This document shows, piece by piece, positions 34,670-46,019 of a stretch of 64,000 nucleotides of DNA; positions within the stretch are counted from its first letter, which is position 1; each line of letters starts with the position of its first letter. This DNA is from Chrysomallon squamiferum (lineage: Eukaryota; Mollusca; Gastropoda; Neomphalida; Peltospiridae): contig CM022665.1 of assembly GCA_012295275.1 (NCBI GenBank), positions 79,471 through 143,470 of the forward strand, written 5' to 3'. Both the position numbers and the translations under genes were made by a program. The notes under the pieces were generated by a model. The model was not told where the DNA came from, ran no database searches, and saw only the letters and a program-made list of their open reading frames with translations.

Positions 34670-34753
34670 CTGAATAATTTGAGTTTATAAAGAGTTGTGG
34701 GTTGTTGTTGTTAAAGTTTGATAATGCCATTTCCCTCAGTTGATCTCTTTGTT
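34670..34753 (-). CDS. IAP gene, most 5' coding mini-exon found, with candidate start codon
   Basis: Acceptor catattacag at 34754, donor TTCAG|GTAAAT, phase 1-1, 84 nt. It reads EQRDQLREMALSNFNNNNPQ, then LFINSNYS. An in-frame ATG at 34728-34730 has G at -3 and G at +4, a good initiation context. No coding exon in this phase is visible further upstream, where the sequence changes to the promoter-like array. I infer that translation starts here, with the preceding part of the exon as 5' untranslated. Homologous to the 3' part of exon 11481-11633. Confidence 0.75.
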
Positions 34754-35253
34754 CTGTAATATGAAATTGATATAAATATTTTATTCTACAAACTCCTTTT
34801 ATTATAAACGATATTCAGACAATCTAAGGACAGAAACAGGTGAATATTTCTGACCCTTTGGTTGTTGTTTGTAACAAATACAAAAAGGTTGTTTCTCTAT
34901 TATATGAAAATAATGAAATATGTTGAAATGTAATTATTATTTCAAACACTGGTCATGTTATCAAATTCTTTAGCTAAATCCAAGGTCTACCCGCGTAAAA
35001 CGAAGGAGAGAAAGAACATAATGTTAGCATCATAAATTTAATAATTTTAAATATTTCTCTTCACACTTACTCTGTGCTCTCCTAACAATTACTGAGAAAG
35101 ATATTCAAAAAGTGGGCGACATAAACGGGTCAGTATTTGTAACCTTTTCTTTGTGTCTCGTAACAAATATAAAAGAATGTGGGGTTTTTTTATTCTTCTG
35201 TTATCTGGATATGGTATAACAGGAAACTGTTATTAGTTTGTTTATACACGTAC

Positions 35254-35386
35254 CTGTATTCCTAATGAAATTATTTCTGTAAAGAACAGCACAGACACAT
35301 TACAAATAGACAACCAAACGTAATGGGTCGTATCTACGTCGAAGCGATCACGTGACTCAAAGTGCGTGTACAAAGTTCTATAAATA
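35254..35386 (-). promoter_or_regulatory. Candidate promoter and first-exon cassette nearest the coding exons
   Basis: On the minus strand, an E-box CACGTG (35349-35354) is followed about 70 bases later by a motif resembling an acceptor (ttctttacag) and a 23-base segment ending ATACAG|GTACGT at 35253. On the plus strand a TATAAATA lies at 35379-35386. This is the first of the array cassettes and lies about 500 bp upstream of the candidate start exon. Whether transcription starts here, and on which strand, is not proven. Confidence 0.45.
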
Positions 35387-35494
35387 AACTTGTCAACCTT
35401 CTAGAAAATGAACTGCAGTTGATAATAATCTCATAAGTTACGCAACATCTACTTTTTATTATTATTTTATTTGTTTATTTATATGTTTTAATTC

Positions 35495-35496
<2 letters not shown>

Positions 35497-35527
<31 letters not shown>
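35497..35527. repeat. (GT)n microsatellite
   Basis: A pure GT run of about 30 bases between array blocks. Confidence 0.95.
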
Positions 35528-35528
<1 letters not shown>

Positions 35529-36055
35529 ATTTTGTTTTTTAATTAATTAATTTATTTATAATCAGTTGAATACATTGTATTTTATTCTAGTAGAAGTTAA
35601 CTATATGTTATTGATATGACAACTAGGTACATTATTTACACGGCAAACCTTTTTCGTATAACTTCCTATGTTTTCTGCCTTAATAAGATCAACTCGGATT
35701 TGAATACACATTTACATGTTGTTATTATAATATTAATTTTATGTGTATTACTTTAACTCACTCTTCATAAATCTAGAAACACTTTCTGATAGACAAACAT
35801 AAATATTTGTAACATTTTTCACGTACATTATTCTCAGTGGATTAATGTGCAACGTATAAAATATAATAATATTAAAATATATTACTTTCATTACAATACA
35901 AATACACAAATCTTTATTTATATTACAACTATTATGGTTTATTTTCTTCGAATACTCTTGCGATCAAACAGCAGTCAATTTGGGGGGGGGAAGAAATAAT
36001 AAAAACAACAAAAATAACGAAATAAAAAAAAATTAAAATAAAATAAGACATACAT

Positions 36056-36070
36056 TTGTTATTATTATTA

Positions 36071-36118
<48 letters not shown>

Positions 36119-36220
36119 ATTTTATTTATTATTTTTTATTATTATTTATATTATTTTATTATTATTATTTATTTATTTATATATTTCTTTATTTATTTAC
36201 TGGTTTTGGGTTTTTTTTTT
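36056..36220. repeat. (ATT)n and TTTA-rich simple sequence
   Basis: An ATT run followed by degenerate ATTT repeats. Open frames through it are low-complexity leucine, phenylalanine and tyrosine tracts and are not genes. Confidence 0.95.
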
Positions 36221-36351
36221 TTATCTGTTGTTGATAAAAGAAATGACGAAATGTTTTTTACATTTTTAACTTAAATCTTTTAGGCATAATAGAAGTTTCA
36301 GTTTCAGAAGAGAAAAGAAGTACACGGAAGCTAATATTTTTAAATATTTAT

Positions 36352-36505
36352 CTTAACACTTACTCTGTACACTTCTAACTGTTATACAAAAAACAATTAC
36401 TCTATTATTCTAACTATTATTCAAAAAACAATTACTCTGTTATTCTAACTATTATTCAAAAAACACTTACTCTATTATTCTAACTGTTATACAAAACAAT
36501 ACTGA
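36352..36505. repeat. Minisatellite of about 40 bp, four copies
   Basis: The segment cttactctgtacacttctaac plus ttatacaaaaaaca recurs as four variants. Each contains the ACTCT-TTCTAACT core that elsewhere in the array is present once as the donor-like motif. A local expansion of that motif, found only in this unit. Confidence 0.85.
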
Positions 36506-38597
36506 AGAAAAGTAGTGACAAAAACGAATCAATATTTGTGACCTTTTCGTCGTCGCTCGTAAAAAATACGAAAGAAGGTCAATTTCTTTACTGTCTGAAG
36601 ATAGTATAATGTGTTAAAATGTAATTCTTATTTCAAACACCGATCCTGTTATTCATCTATTTCAACTAAATCCAGTGTGCTGTTTACGTGAGTTTTGGTA
36701 TTGACTAAAAGCTTCTCTAGTTAATATGAAACGTACACAAAGTTAAACAACGGTGAAAGGGTGTAAAGTTAAAATCGGTTTAGTATATTTGAAAAAGTAT
36801 CAGAATATTTACAGACATAAATATATGATTACTGGATGAAGGAAACTGTTATTGAAATATCTATATAAATTCCTAATCACATTATTTCTGTAAAGAACAC
36901 CTCAAACACATCGAGATTTCGTTTGATTTTCTCGAAAAATTATGTTCTCTGTTAACAAACATTAGAGGAAATAGTTTAGTCCGTTGCAAAAATAGAAGTT
37001 TCGTTTGCAAAAGAAAGAAACCACACACAAATATTTTATAAAGTTAGCGACATAGATCTAAACATATTTAATATTTGTCTTAAAATTTACTCGATGTATT
37101 TTTAACTTTCATTAAAAACAGTATTGAGGGAGGGTCGTGACACAAATGGGTTTATTTATTTATTTATAATTTGTTCAATACATTATATTTTATTTTAGTA
37201 AAGTTAACTAAATATTATTAACTTTACAACTAAGTACATTGTTTACACGTTAAACTCTGTCATATTTGAATAAAATATGTCTAAATGTTGCTATTATAAT
37301 ATTAATTCTATTTTTATTACTTTAACTCCCTCTGCCTAAATCTAGAATGATTTTCTGATATTTTACTTTCATTAGAGTACAAATACTCTAATCTTTATTT
37401 ATAGTACAGCTATTGCAGTTTATTTCCTTTGACTACTGTTCCTATTAGACAACGTTCAATTTGGAATCTTTGGATTTTCCTATATATGATCCAAAAGATT
37501 ACGCAATAATAAGAATTTATTCTGTCTGATATTCTGAATACACTGAGCCGATTGCAAAACCGCAATCTGTTCATTTTGTGTCTAACAGCAACTTTTGATA
37601 CCGCCCAGTAGAAAAGTATCAAATAAAAATACTTAGAAAATTTGTGCTCAAATCTGGATACGTTATATTGAAGCATATAGAAAAATTATCTACAAGAAAG
37701 TTTCCCATGAAAATTATGTACTTAGTTGTAATTTAAGTAAAAAATAAGCAGTTTTACCTAGAATAAATTATAAATTAATCATATAACTAAACAAACAGAA
37801 CTAAATAAAATAATTAATTTTAAAAAACATTTTTTTTTTATTAAATAAATAAAAATTAGACTTATTTTTTGAAACTTTCTATTTATTTAAAAAAATGTTC
37901 TAAATAAAATAAAAATTAACAAATGTTTTCTACATTGTTCACTTAAATCTTGTCAAGCATGATAGAGATTTCAGTTTCACAAAAGAAAAGAAGTACATGG
38001 AAATATGTTATAATGTTAACAATATAAATCTAATAATTTTAAATATTTCTCTTAACACTTACTCTATACACTTCCAACTTTTATTGAAAACGATACTCAA
38101 GAAGTGGGCAACAAAAATGGATCAGTATTTGTGACTTTATTGTTGTCGCTCTTAACAAATACAAAAGATTGTTGTTTTCTTTATATTATCTGAGTATAAT
38201 ATAAATTTATTGTGTTAAAATACTGGTCTTGTTTTAAACTGTTATTATTATTATTTTGTAACTAAATCCAGTGTCTACGCATGCTTTACGTAACTCAGTG
38301 AATCGAACAAATTCGACAAGAAACATTTTATTAGCTCTGAAAATGTACACAATGTAAACAAGGAAATAAAGTTAAAATCAGTTTCCTACTTTTAAAAAAT
38401 ATACATATTTCTACATATATAAATATATATTTACACACATAAATTGCTAGATACAGAAAACTGTTATTATTTTTTTTATATAAACTTACTTAATTCAGCT
38501 GAATCCCTTTGATATATTAGAAACAGACAACAAAACATTTACTGGTTATCTCTACATTATATTGATCATGTGACTCAAATTACGTGTACAAAAGCGA

Positions 38598-38605
38598 TAT
38601 AAATA
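38598..38605 (+). promoter_or_regulatory. TATAAATA block with degenerate E-box
   Basis: The array cassette at about 38490-38610 has TATAAATA on the plus strand, an upstream catgtgac in place of CACGTGAC, and the minus-strand donor GTAAGT at 38484-38489. Confidence 0.35.
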
Positions 38606-38679
38606 AACTTGTTAACCTTCCAGAAATCTAACTGCTATTGAGAATAATATCATAACTTAGGCTATAACCATTTTTTATT

Positions 38680-39060
38680 TATTTTTTATTTTTTTTTCAT
38701 TTTATATTATTTATTTATTTGTTTCTTCTTTTATGTTTTCTTTCCTTTTCTTTTCTTTTATTTGTTTCGTTATTGCTTTATGTGTATATTTTATTTATTT
38801 TTTTATGTATTTTTTTCCTTTATGTGTTTTATTTCCTTTATTTTTTCTGCATTTTTATTTATTTATTTATTTATTATTTTATTTATTTTGCAGAGTACAA
38901 TATATTCTATTGTCAATGTCCTAAACTAGAATACTTTTTTAATAAGTCGGATTTAATTATCTGCAAACATTATGCTGCAGTGCAAAGTTAACATTATACT
39001 GAGTAGTAAATAATTATATGCACTGTTCTCAAACGTTCCAGAAAATATTTTCGTCCGCAA
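38680..39060 (+). other. T-rich tract plus CAG acceptor-like site and short open frame, copy 1
   Basis: A long T/TTTA-rich tract ends in tttattttgcag at about 38892, a textbook plus-strand 3' splice site. The following sequence reads CPKLEYFFNKSDLIICKHYA, then AVQS and a stop. This copy lacks about 12 bases found in copies 2 and 3 (48213 and 52010). Function unknown; no matching upstream plus-strand exon is seen. Confidence 0.35.
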
Positions 39061-39127
39061 ACGTTTGAGTTTCAAAAAAAACACAAAAAAAACAACAACT
39101 GAAACGCGGAAATATTTTATAAATAAA

Positions 39128-41400
39128 TCAAGTACAATGAAATAAATCTACAATATACCTACAGTTGCACGTTCTGTGTTTCTTGTTGTTTCACTTAGAA
39201 CGCAACTCAGTCCTTCAGATTTGTGAATAAAATAAGATTTTTGTAAATTTTAATTCTGTTGACACGAACTCATTTAAAATATCATTTTCTGGGACGTAAA
39301 ATTCTTCAATATTTCTATCTGCAAATTTGTTTGTGATATTCCGATATTGGGCTATGCGATGTGTCTAATGTTTTTTTGTAAACCTATACTTTTCTAATAA
39401 CATACCGTGACATCTTCTATTTTCATTAAGATCAGTATCTCTGTCATAGAAGTTTAATATGTTAAAACGTAATTATTATTTCAAATACTGGTCATGTTAT
39501 TAAACTCTGTAACTAAATCCAATGTCTAAGTATGTTTTACATGACTCACTGAATCCAACAAAATGGACGAGAAAAACGTCGTTAATAGCTGAGAAATTTT
39601 ATACAACGTAAACAAGGAAGTAATGTTAAATTAGTGTCATACATTTAAAAAATATAAATATCTCTGCAGAGATAAATGTATATTTATAGACATAAATAAC
39701 TAGATAGAGAAAACTGTTAATATTTTTTTTTTGTAAACTTACTTAAATTCCTAGTAACATTATTTCTATAAAGAACAGCTCAAACTCTTCGATATATTAA
39801 AAACAGAAAATAAAACGTATACGGGTTGTCTCGACCTCGTAATGATTACATGTCTGAATTTACGTGTACAAAATCAACTTGGTAACATTCCGGAAATCTA
39901 ACTGCTGTTTAGAATAATCTCATAACTTAGGCTACAACCATTTTTCATTTTATTACTTTTTTATTTATTTATATTTTTATTTTTTTTGAAAACATTCTAT
40001 TTTGTTCTAGTAAAAGTTAACTAAATAGTATTCATCAGAAAAATTTGATACTCTAGACAACAAACATTTATTTTATTTTATTTCTTTGTTTATATATTTG
40101 ATTTCATTATTCATTTACGTATTTTATTTATTAACTTATTTATTTATTTATTTATTCTACTTAACTAAATATTAATCGTACTACAACCAGCTTTATTGTT
40201 TAAATGGTGAACTTTTTTTGCCTTAATGAAAGTTCTTATTATAATATTACTTATATTTGTATTACTTTAACTTTCTCTTCATAAATGTAGAAAGGTTTTC
40301 TGACAGACAAATATAAATATTTGTGATATTTTCATGTATTTCATACTCAGTGGACTAATTTGAAACGTATAAAATCTTCGGATTAAATCTTCGGATTTTC
40401 TTATATATTATACATAATACCAACCGCGACAGGAATAAAACTGATCTAAATGGTAGAACAATAACAAGAACAGATTATGTATGATAGTCTGAATATATAG
40501 AGCCCAGTTGCAAAGCATTAAACTGTTTGTATTGTGTCCCATCAAAAACAATATACATAAAATGTACATGTCTATAAATTATAATAAACCATTACATATA
40601 TAATTCTAATAATGTAAATTTCTCGTATAAGTATGTACTATGTTCTCGAACGTTACAGGAAATATTTTCGTCATAAATATAAGTTTCGGTTTCAGAAACG
40701 AAAGAAATAACACGGAAATATTTTATAAAGTTAGCAACATAAATCTAATAATATTAAATATTTGTTTTAGCATTTACGCTATAAACTCCCATAAAATGAT
40801 ATTCAAAAGTGTAGGGACAGAAACGGGTCAACATTTATGACCTTCTGGTACCGTTTGTAACAAATTATCTGAATATAATAATATATGTTAAAACCTAATT
40901 ATTATTTCAAACACAGGTCATGTTATTAAACTCTTAACTAAATCCAAGTTCTACGTGCCTATTACCTATACAATCGAATGTTTTACGTCACTCATTGAAT
41001 CGAATAAAATCGACGAGAAAAGCTTCGTTATTAGCTGTGAACATTTACACAACATAAAAAATCAATTTCATACATTTCCAAAAAACATAAATCTATCTAC
41101 CGAAATAAATATATATTTACAGGCATAAATTACTAGATACAGAAAACTGTTGTTAAAATATTTATAAACTTTTTTAAATTCCTAGTAACATTGTTTCTGT
41201 AAACAACAGCTCAAACTCTTCGATATATTAAAACATAGACAACACAATGTATACGGGTTGTCTCGACCTCGTAACGATCACGTTTTCAAACTACGTGAAC
41301 AAAAGTGATATAAATAAACTTGTTAACATTCCAGAAATCTAACTCCTATTGAGAATAATCTCATAACATACTAGATACATAAACCGTTATTAAATTTGTT
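39128..41400. repeat. Segmental duplication Z, copy 1
   Basis: Nearly the same sequence recurs at about 61620-64000, offset about 22.5 kb, in the same orientation. It begins with the linker-exon remnant and then runs through array blocks. Identity is high by eye, with small indels. Confidence 0.9.
39159..39217 (-). pseudogene. Remnant of the IAP linker exon inside the distant array (copy 1)
   Basis: The minus strand reads SEGLSCVLSETTRNTERAT (with the first S from tct) before donor GTAG|GTATATT. This matches the 3' two-thirds of linker exons 4995-5072 and 3648-3722 (TTRNTDH, SEE). The acceptor and first codons are deleted. Intron sequence on its right (aattctgttgacacgaactc) also matches the intron at 5095-5130. 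So a piece of the 3' end of the IAP gene was copied into the array. Confidence 0.75.
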
Positions 41401-41410
41401 GTAAACTTAC

Positions 41411-41551
41411 CTAAATTCCGAATCAATTATTTCCGTAAAGAACAGCTCAGACACCTCGATTCATTAGATGGGTCGTTTCTATGTGTGTGGGTCGTTTCTA
41501 TGTCGTAGCGATCACGTGACAGAAATTACGTGTACAAAAGTGATATAAATG
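41411..41551 (-). promoter_or_regulatory. Array cassette with donor, CACGTG and TATA block
   Basis: Minus-strand TTTAG|GTAAGT donor at 41405-41410, CACGTG at 41513-41518, plus-strand TATAAATG at 41544-41551. The ttacag acceptor-like motif of other copies is ttacgg here, so a transcript using this copy would need to start within the block. The same cassette recurs at 49072 and 52876. Confidence 0.4.
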
Positions 41552-43254
41552 AACTTGGCGACATTGAATCTCTAATCAGAAAAATATCATAATCGAGTTA
41601 ACAAACATTATTTAATTTAATTTAACTTAACTTAACTTCACTTATTCATTTATTTATTAATTTATTTATTTATTTAGTTGTTGATTTTTTTGTTTCCATG
41701 TTTATTGATTTATTTATAATCTGTTGAAGACATTGTATTTTATTCTAGTAAAAGTTAACTAAATATTATTCATATTACAACTAGGTATATTGTTTACAAA
41801 CTTTCTCTTATAGTAACTTCCTTTGTCTTATGTTTTATTAAGACCAACTCAGTTTATTTTCTTTGAATACTCTTACTATTAAACAGCGGTCAATTTGATA
41901 TGTTTGGATCTTCCTGTACATTGTCCACAAAACCAACTCTGACATAAATAGAACTGATCTAACTGGTAGCACACTGACAATAACTGACTCTGTATAATAT
42001 TATAATACACAGAGCCGACTTCCAAAACAGTCAACTGTTTATATTGTGTGTAACAACACCTTTTGTTACCGCACTATGAAAACTGGTGTAAAGTTTCAAC
42101 GATACCCTCTGATAAATAAATAAAAGAAAAGACATATTTAAATTGTAAGATACCAGAAGAATTTGACGATTTTCTCGAATGCATCATGACCTAAATGTTA
42201 GCACAACAACAACGACAGATTCTGCATAATATTCTGAATATAGAGAGTCCAACTGCAAAACTGTTAAGTGTTCATACTGTGTGTAACAGCAACTTTTGAT
42301 ACCGCCCAGTAGAAAAAATATCATAATAAAAATACTTAGAAATGTTTATTCAAATCTGGGTACGTTTTATTCACGCATATAGGAAAATAATATACAAGAA
42401 CGTTTGTCATGTACATGAGGTGCTCAGTTGTAATTTAAATAAAAAATATGCATGTTTTATTAGAAGAAATATAATTCATATAAATAAACAAACAAAACTA
42501 AATCAAATAACTAATTAAATCAAATTTAATTAAAGAATCAAATAAAACATGTATTTTATATAATATATTTATATATTTATCTGTTCGTAATAAAAAAAAC
42601 CTAATAAATAAAATAAAATAAAAGTAAAAATTACCAAATGTTTTCTACATTTTTAATTCAAATCTTGTCAGGCATATTAGAGGTTTCTGTATTACAAAAA
42701 ATAAATAAATATTTTATAATATTAGTAACAAAAAGGTAATAATTTTAAATATTTGTCTTAACACTTACTCTGTACACTCCTAACTATTATTAAAAACGAT
42801 GCTCAAAAAGTGAACGACACAAACGGGTCAATATTTGTGACCTTTTCGTTGTCGCTCCTAAGAAATACAAAAGAATTTCGTTTTCTCTATTATCTGAAGA
42901 TAGTTAAAATTTAATGTGTTAAAATACTGGTCTTGTTTTAAACTTTTTGTTATTATTATTAGTTTTTAACTAAATCCAAGATCAACGAATGTTTTAGGTC
43001 ACTCATTGAATCGAATAAAATCGCCTAGAAAAGCTTCATTATTAGCTGTGAAAATTTACACAACGTAAAACAAGGAAGTAAAGTTAAAATCGGTTTCATG
43101 TGTTTTCAGAATATTATATATACAGACATGAATACTGGATAAAGAAAACTGTTATTTAAACGTCTCTAAACTTATCTAAATTCCTAATCACATTATTTCT
43201 ATAAAGAACAACTCAAACACATTGGTATATTAAAAAAAAGACAACAAAACTTAC

Positions 43255-43445
43255 GTTCCGAAGTGTCTTTTAGTAATCGATAACTACTGTCTTGAGGTCT
43301 GTTTATTAATATCACTTACGTGACTACGACTTCACTGTATTAACTACAAGTCCAAACCAATGATGACACGCACTGCGCATGTCCTTGTCTAACAGGGCTG
43401 TGTTAGTTTATCAATACAGTTCTGATTCATAATGTCTGAGATATT
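43255..43445 (-). promoter_or_regulatory. NRF1/CCAAT-type promoter-like block with donor, copy 1
   Basis: A segment richer in CpG than its surroundings contains CCAAT (plus, 43357-43361), a CRE-like tgatgaca and an NRF1-like cactgcgcatg (minus catgcgcagtg). On the minus strand it ends CGGAAC|GTAAGT at 43254, a strong donor. It replaces the E-box block usually next to the exon-like motif, whose own donor in this unit is mutated (cttatc for cttacc at about 43170). Confidence 0.5.
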
Positions 43446-43980
43446 TTCGTCTTTTGTGAACAATACAAGTTTCGGTTTCAGAAAAGAAAGAAAAGACACG
43501 GAAATATTTTATAATGTTAGCAACATAAATCTTATAATTTTAAATATTAATTTTAGCACTTAGTTTATAAACTCCTAACTATTAGCAAAATCGATATTCA
43601 AATAGTCTAGGGACAGACATGGTTCTTTGCGACCGTCTGGTTGTCGTTTGTAACAAATACAAAACAATGTAGTTTTCTCTACTATCTGAATATAATAAAA
43701 TGTGTTAAAACGTAATTATTATTTCAAAGACTGATCATGTTAGTAAACTCTTTAGCTAAATTCAAGGTCTACGTGTTTTTTTAAGTGAATGTTTGAATCG
43801 AATAAAATCGACGAGAAAAGCTATTAGCTGTGAAAACTTACACAGTGTAAACAAGGAAGTAAAATGAAAATCAGTTTCATACATTTAAAGAATATAAATA
43901 TATCTATAGACATACATGTATATTTACAGACATAAATTATTAGATATAGAAAACTGTTATAAAAATGCTTATGAACTTAC

Positions 43981-44090
43981 CTAAATTCTTAATCACATTA
44001 TTTCTGTAAAGAACAGCTCGAACTCATAGATATATTAACAACAGACAACAAAACGTATCCGGGTCGTCATTAGGTCGTGACGATCACGTG
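43981..44090 (-). promoter_or_regulatory. Array cassette with donor and CACGTG
   Basis: Donor TTTAG|GTAAGT at 43980, exon-like motif with ttctttacag upstream, CACGTG at 44085-44090. The TATA block is degraded to acataaaca. Confidence 0.4.
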
Positions 44091-45239
44091 ACTCAACTTA
44101 CGCGTACAAAGAGACATAAACATGGCGACTTTCCATTGAACCGCTGATAAGGAAAAATCTCATAATCTAGGGAGCAAATATTATCTTATTTATTTATTTA
44201 TTTATATTTTGCTGAATACATCTTATTCTAGTACAAGTTAACTAAATATTAATAGTATCACAAATAGGTATACTGTTTACATCAGAAACTTTCTAGTGCC
44301 TTAATAAGACGAACCCAGATTTAAAAAAAAAAAAAAAAAAAAAAAATAGATTTTCTAAATGTTGTTATTATAATATAATTCCATTTTTATTACTTTAACT
44401 CACTCTTGATAAATTTAGAAAGATTTTCTGAGACACAAATATAGATATTCGTAATATTTTCATGTACATTATACTCAATGGATTAAAAAATAACGATGTT
44501 AAAAAATATCATATATTTTCATTAGAGTAAGATTACATTGAACTTTATTCCTATTACAGCTTTCTATTTCATTTTCTTTGAATACTCTTCATTTTAAAAC
44601 GCGGTCAACATGGAATTTTTCGAATTTTCTTGAACACTGCCCATAAAAGCAACTCTGACACGAATAAAACTGATCTAAATGGTAGCACAATAACTGATTC
44701 TGCATAATATTCTCAATACACAGCGTCCACTTGATTAGACTCTGAACTGTTTGTGTTGTGTTACCTGCACTTAGAAAAATAACACAGGTTTCTTATAAAA
44801 AGAAGGAAAAAATATGAGAAAAGTTTCATAACTTAGGCGCAAACATTATTTATTTATTTATATTTTATTTTATTTTTATTTTTATTAAATACAGAAAAAG
44901 ATGAACTTATTCTCTTATTTACATTAGTAACATTTCTAAATTGACTTTTGACTGAAAACTTCATTTCATCTAAATTTTCTAAGTTACAGACTGGTACCGC
45001 GTACAGACTCATTTTTTTTTTTATTGTTGTCTGTTTTCCTTTTACTTATTTAACAAAGAATTAATAATAATAAGTTATTAAATTTCCACTCTCCTTAACC
45101 TTTTTTAAATTGACTAAAGTTTAAATTTAAAAGTATAACCGAGAGGATTAAGTGATAACTATTTTCTCTTACACTTTTTGTACATCAGATTGTTAGATAA
45201 TAAGTCTAGTATAGCTTTTTTTTTCAAGTTTTTATTGTT

Positions 45240-45491
45240 ATTGAGTTTCCTTTTCCTTTTCTTCTTCTTCCTTTTTTATTTTTTTATTTTTTATTTTGTT
45301 TTCATTTTAGAAGATTAGAATTCACTTTTCTAAATAGATTCTAACTTAATAAACAATGCGAATTTATGATTACACATTGTTTACCCATGGGCTGTGGACC
45401 AAGCTACAAACAACCTAAAGTGAAACTGTGCAAAAATCATACTGGAAATCATAACTCATCAACAAAGAACATGCAATTTGACCTTATTTAG
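45240..45491 (+). other. Plus-strand acceptor-like site and 34-codon open frame (MGCGPS...)
   Basis: A strong polypyrimidine tract (ccttttccttttcttcttcttcc) ends in cattttag at about 45310. An ATG at 45387 opens 34 codons: MGCGPSYKQPKVKLCKNHTG, then NHNSSTKNMQFDLI and a stop at 45489-45491. An N-terminal Met-Gly-Cys is typical of myristoylated and palmitoylated proteins, but the frame is very short. The duplicate at 56868 keeps the frame but has CTG in place of ATG. I cannot assign a gene. Confidence 0.25.
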
Positions 45492-45819
45492 CTCGGTGAT
45501 ATGTATTTTAATATTATCAGCTATTTTGATGTTAATAACTTATCTGATCTACCATGATATAAATAAATAAATAAATAAATTTCCAGTAGTATTTTCATCC
45601 GTACAAGTTTCAGTTTCACAAAAGATCGAAACAACACGGAATATTTTATAACTTTAGCAACAGAAAGCTAGTAACTTTAAATATTTGTTTTACCACTTAT
45701 TTTATACACTCATAACTATTATTAAAAACGATACTGAATAAGTGCGGAGACACAAAATTGTCGACATTTGTTACTTTTACGTTGTCGCTCGTAATAAATG
45801 TAAAAGAAGGTTGTTTTAT

Positions 45820-46019
45820 NNNNNNNNNNNNNNNNNNNNNNNNNNNNNNNNNNNNNNNNNNNNNNNNNNNNNNNNNNNNNNNNNNNNNNNNNNNNNNNNN
45901 NNNNNNNNNNNNNNNNNNNNNNNNNNNNNNNNNNNNNNNNNNNNNNNNNNNNNNNNNNNNNNNNNNNNNNNNNNNNNNNNNNNNNNNNNNNNNNNNNNNN
46001 NNNNNNNNNNNNNNNNNNN
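45820..46019. other. Assembly gap of exactly 200 N
   Basis: A run of 200 N inside the array. Exactly 200 suggests a placeholder rather than a measured length. Open frames drawn through it are meaningless. Comparison with sister units shows that at least about 0.7 kb of array sequence should lie here. Confidence 0.98.

Larger units (their letters stand above)
32550..34740 (-). repeat. Tandem duplication of a 1363-bp unit carrying two exons
   Basis: The block at about 32510-33250 recurs at about 33880-34500, offset 1363 bp, with very high identity. Each unit carries a 78-nt exon and a 45-nt exon. The offset again equals the main array period. A third, partial unit supplies the 84-nt exon at 34670. 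Confidence 0.9.

Noticed and set aside
37410-37676. 88-residue minus-strand frame MLQYNVSRFEHKFSK...
   Set aside because: Equivalent array units at 42.3, 46.1, 49.9 and 53.7 kb do not keep the frame, so it looks like chance.
38719-38991. 90-residue Phe/Leu/Tyr-rich frame resembling a membrane protein (also 47990-48322 and 51811-52119)
   Set aside because: The hydrophobic part is a TTTA/TTTC-rich tract, better read as low-complexity DNA or a pyrimidine tract; only the final short frame is of interest and is listed separately.
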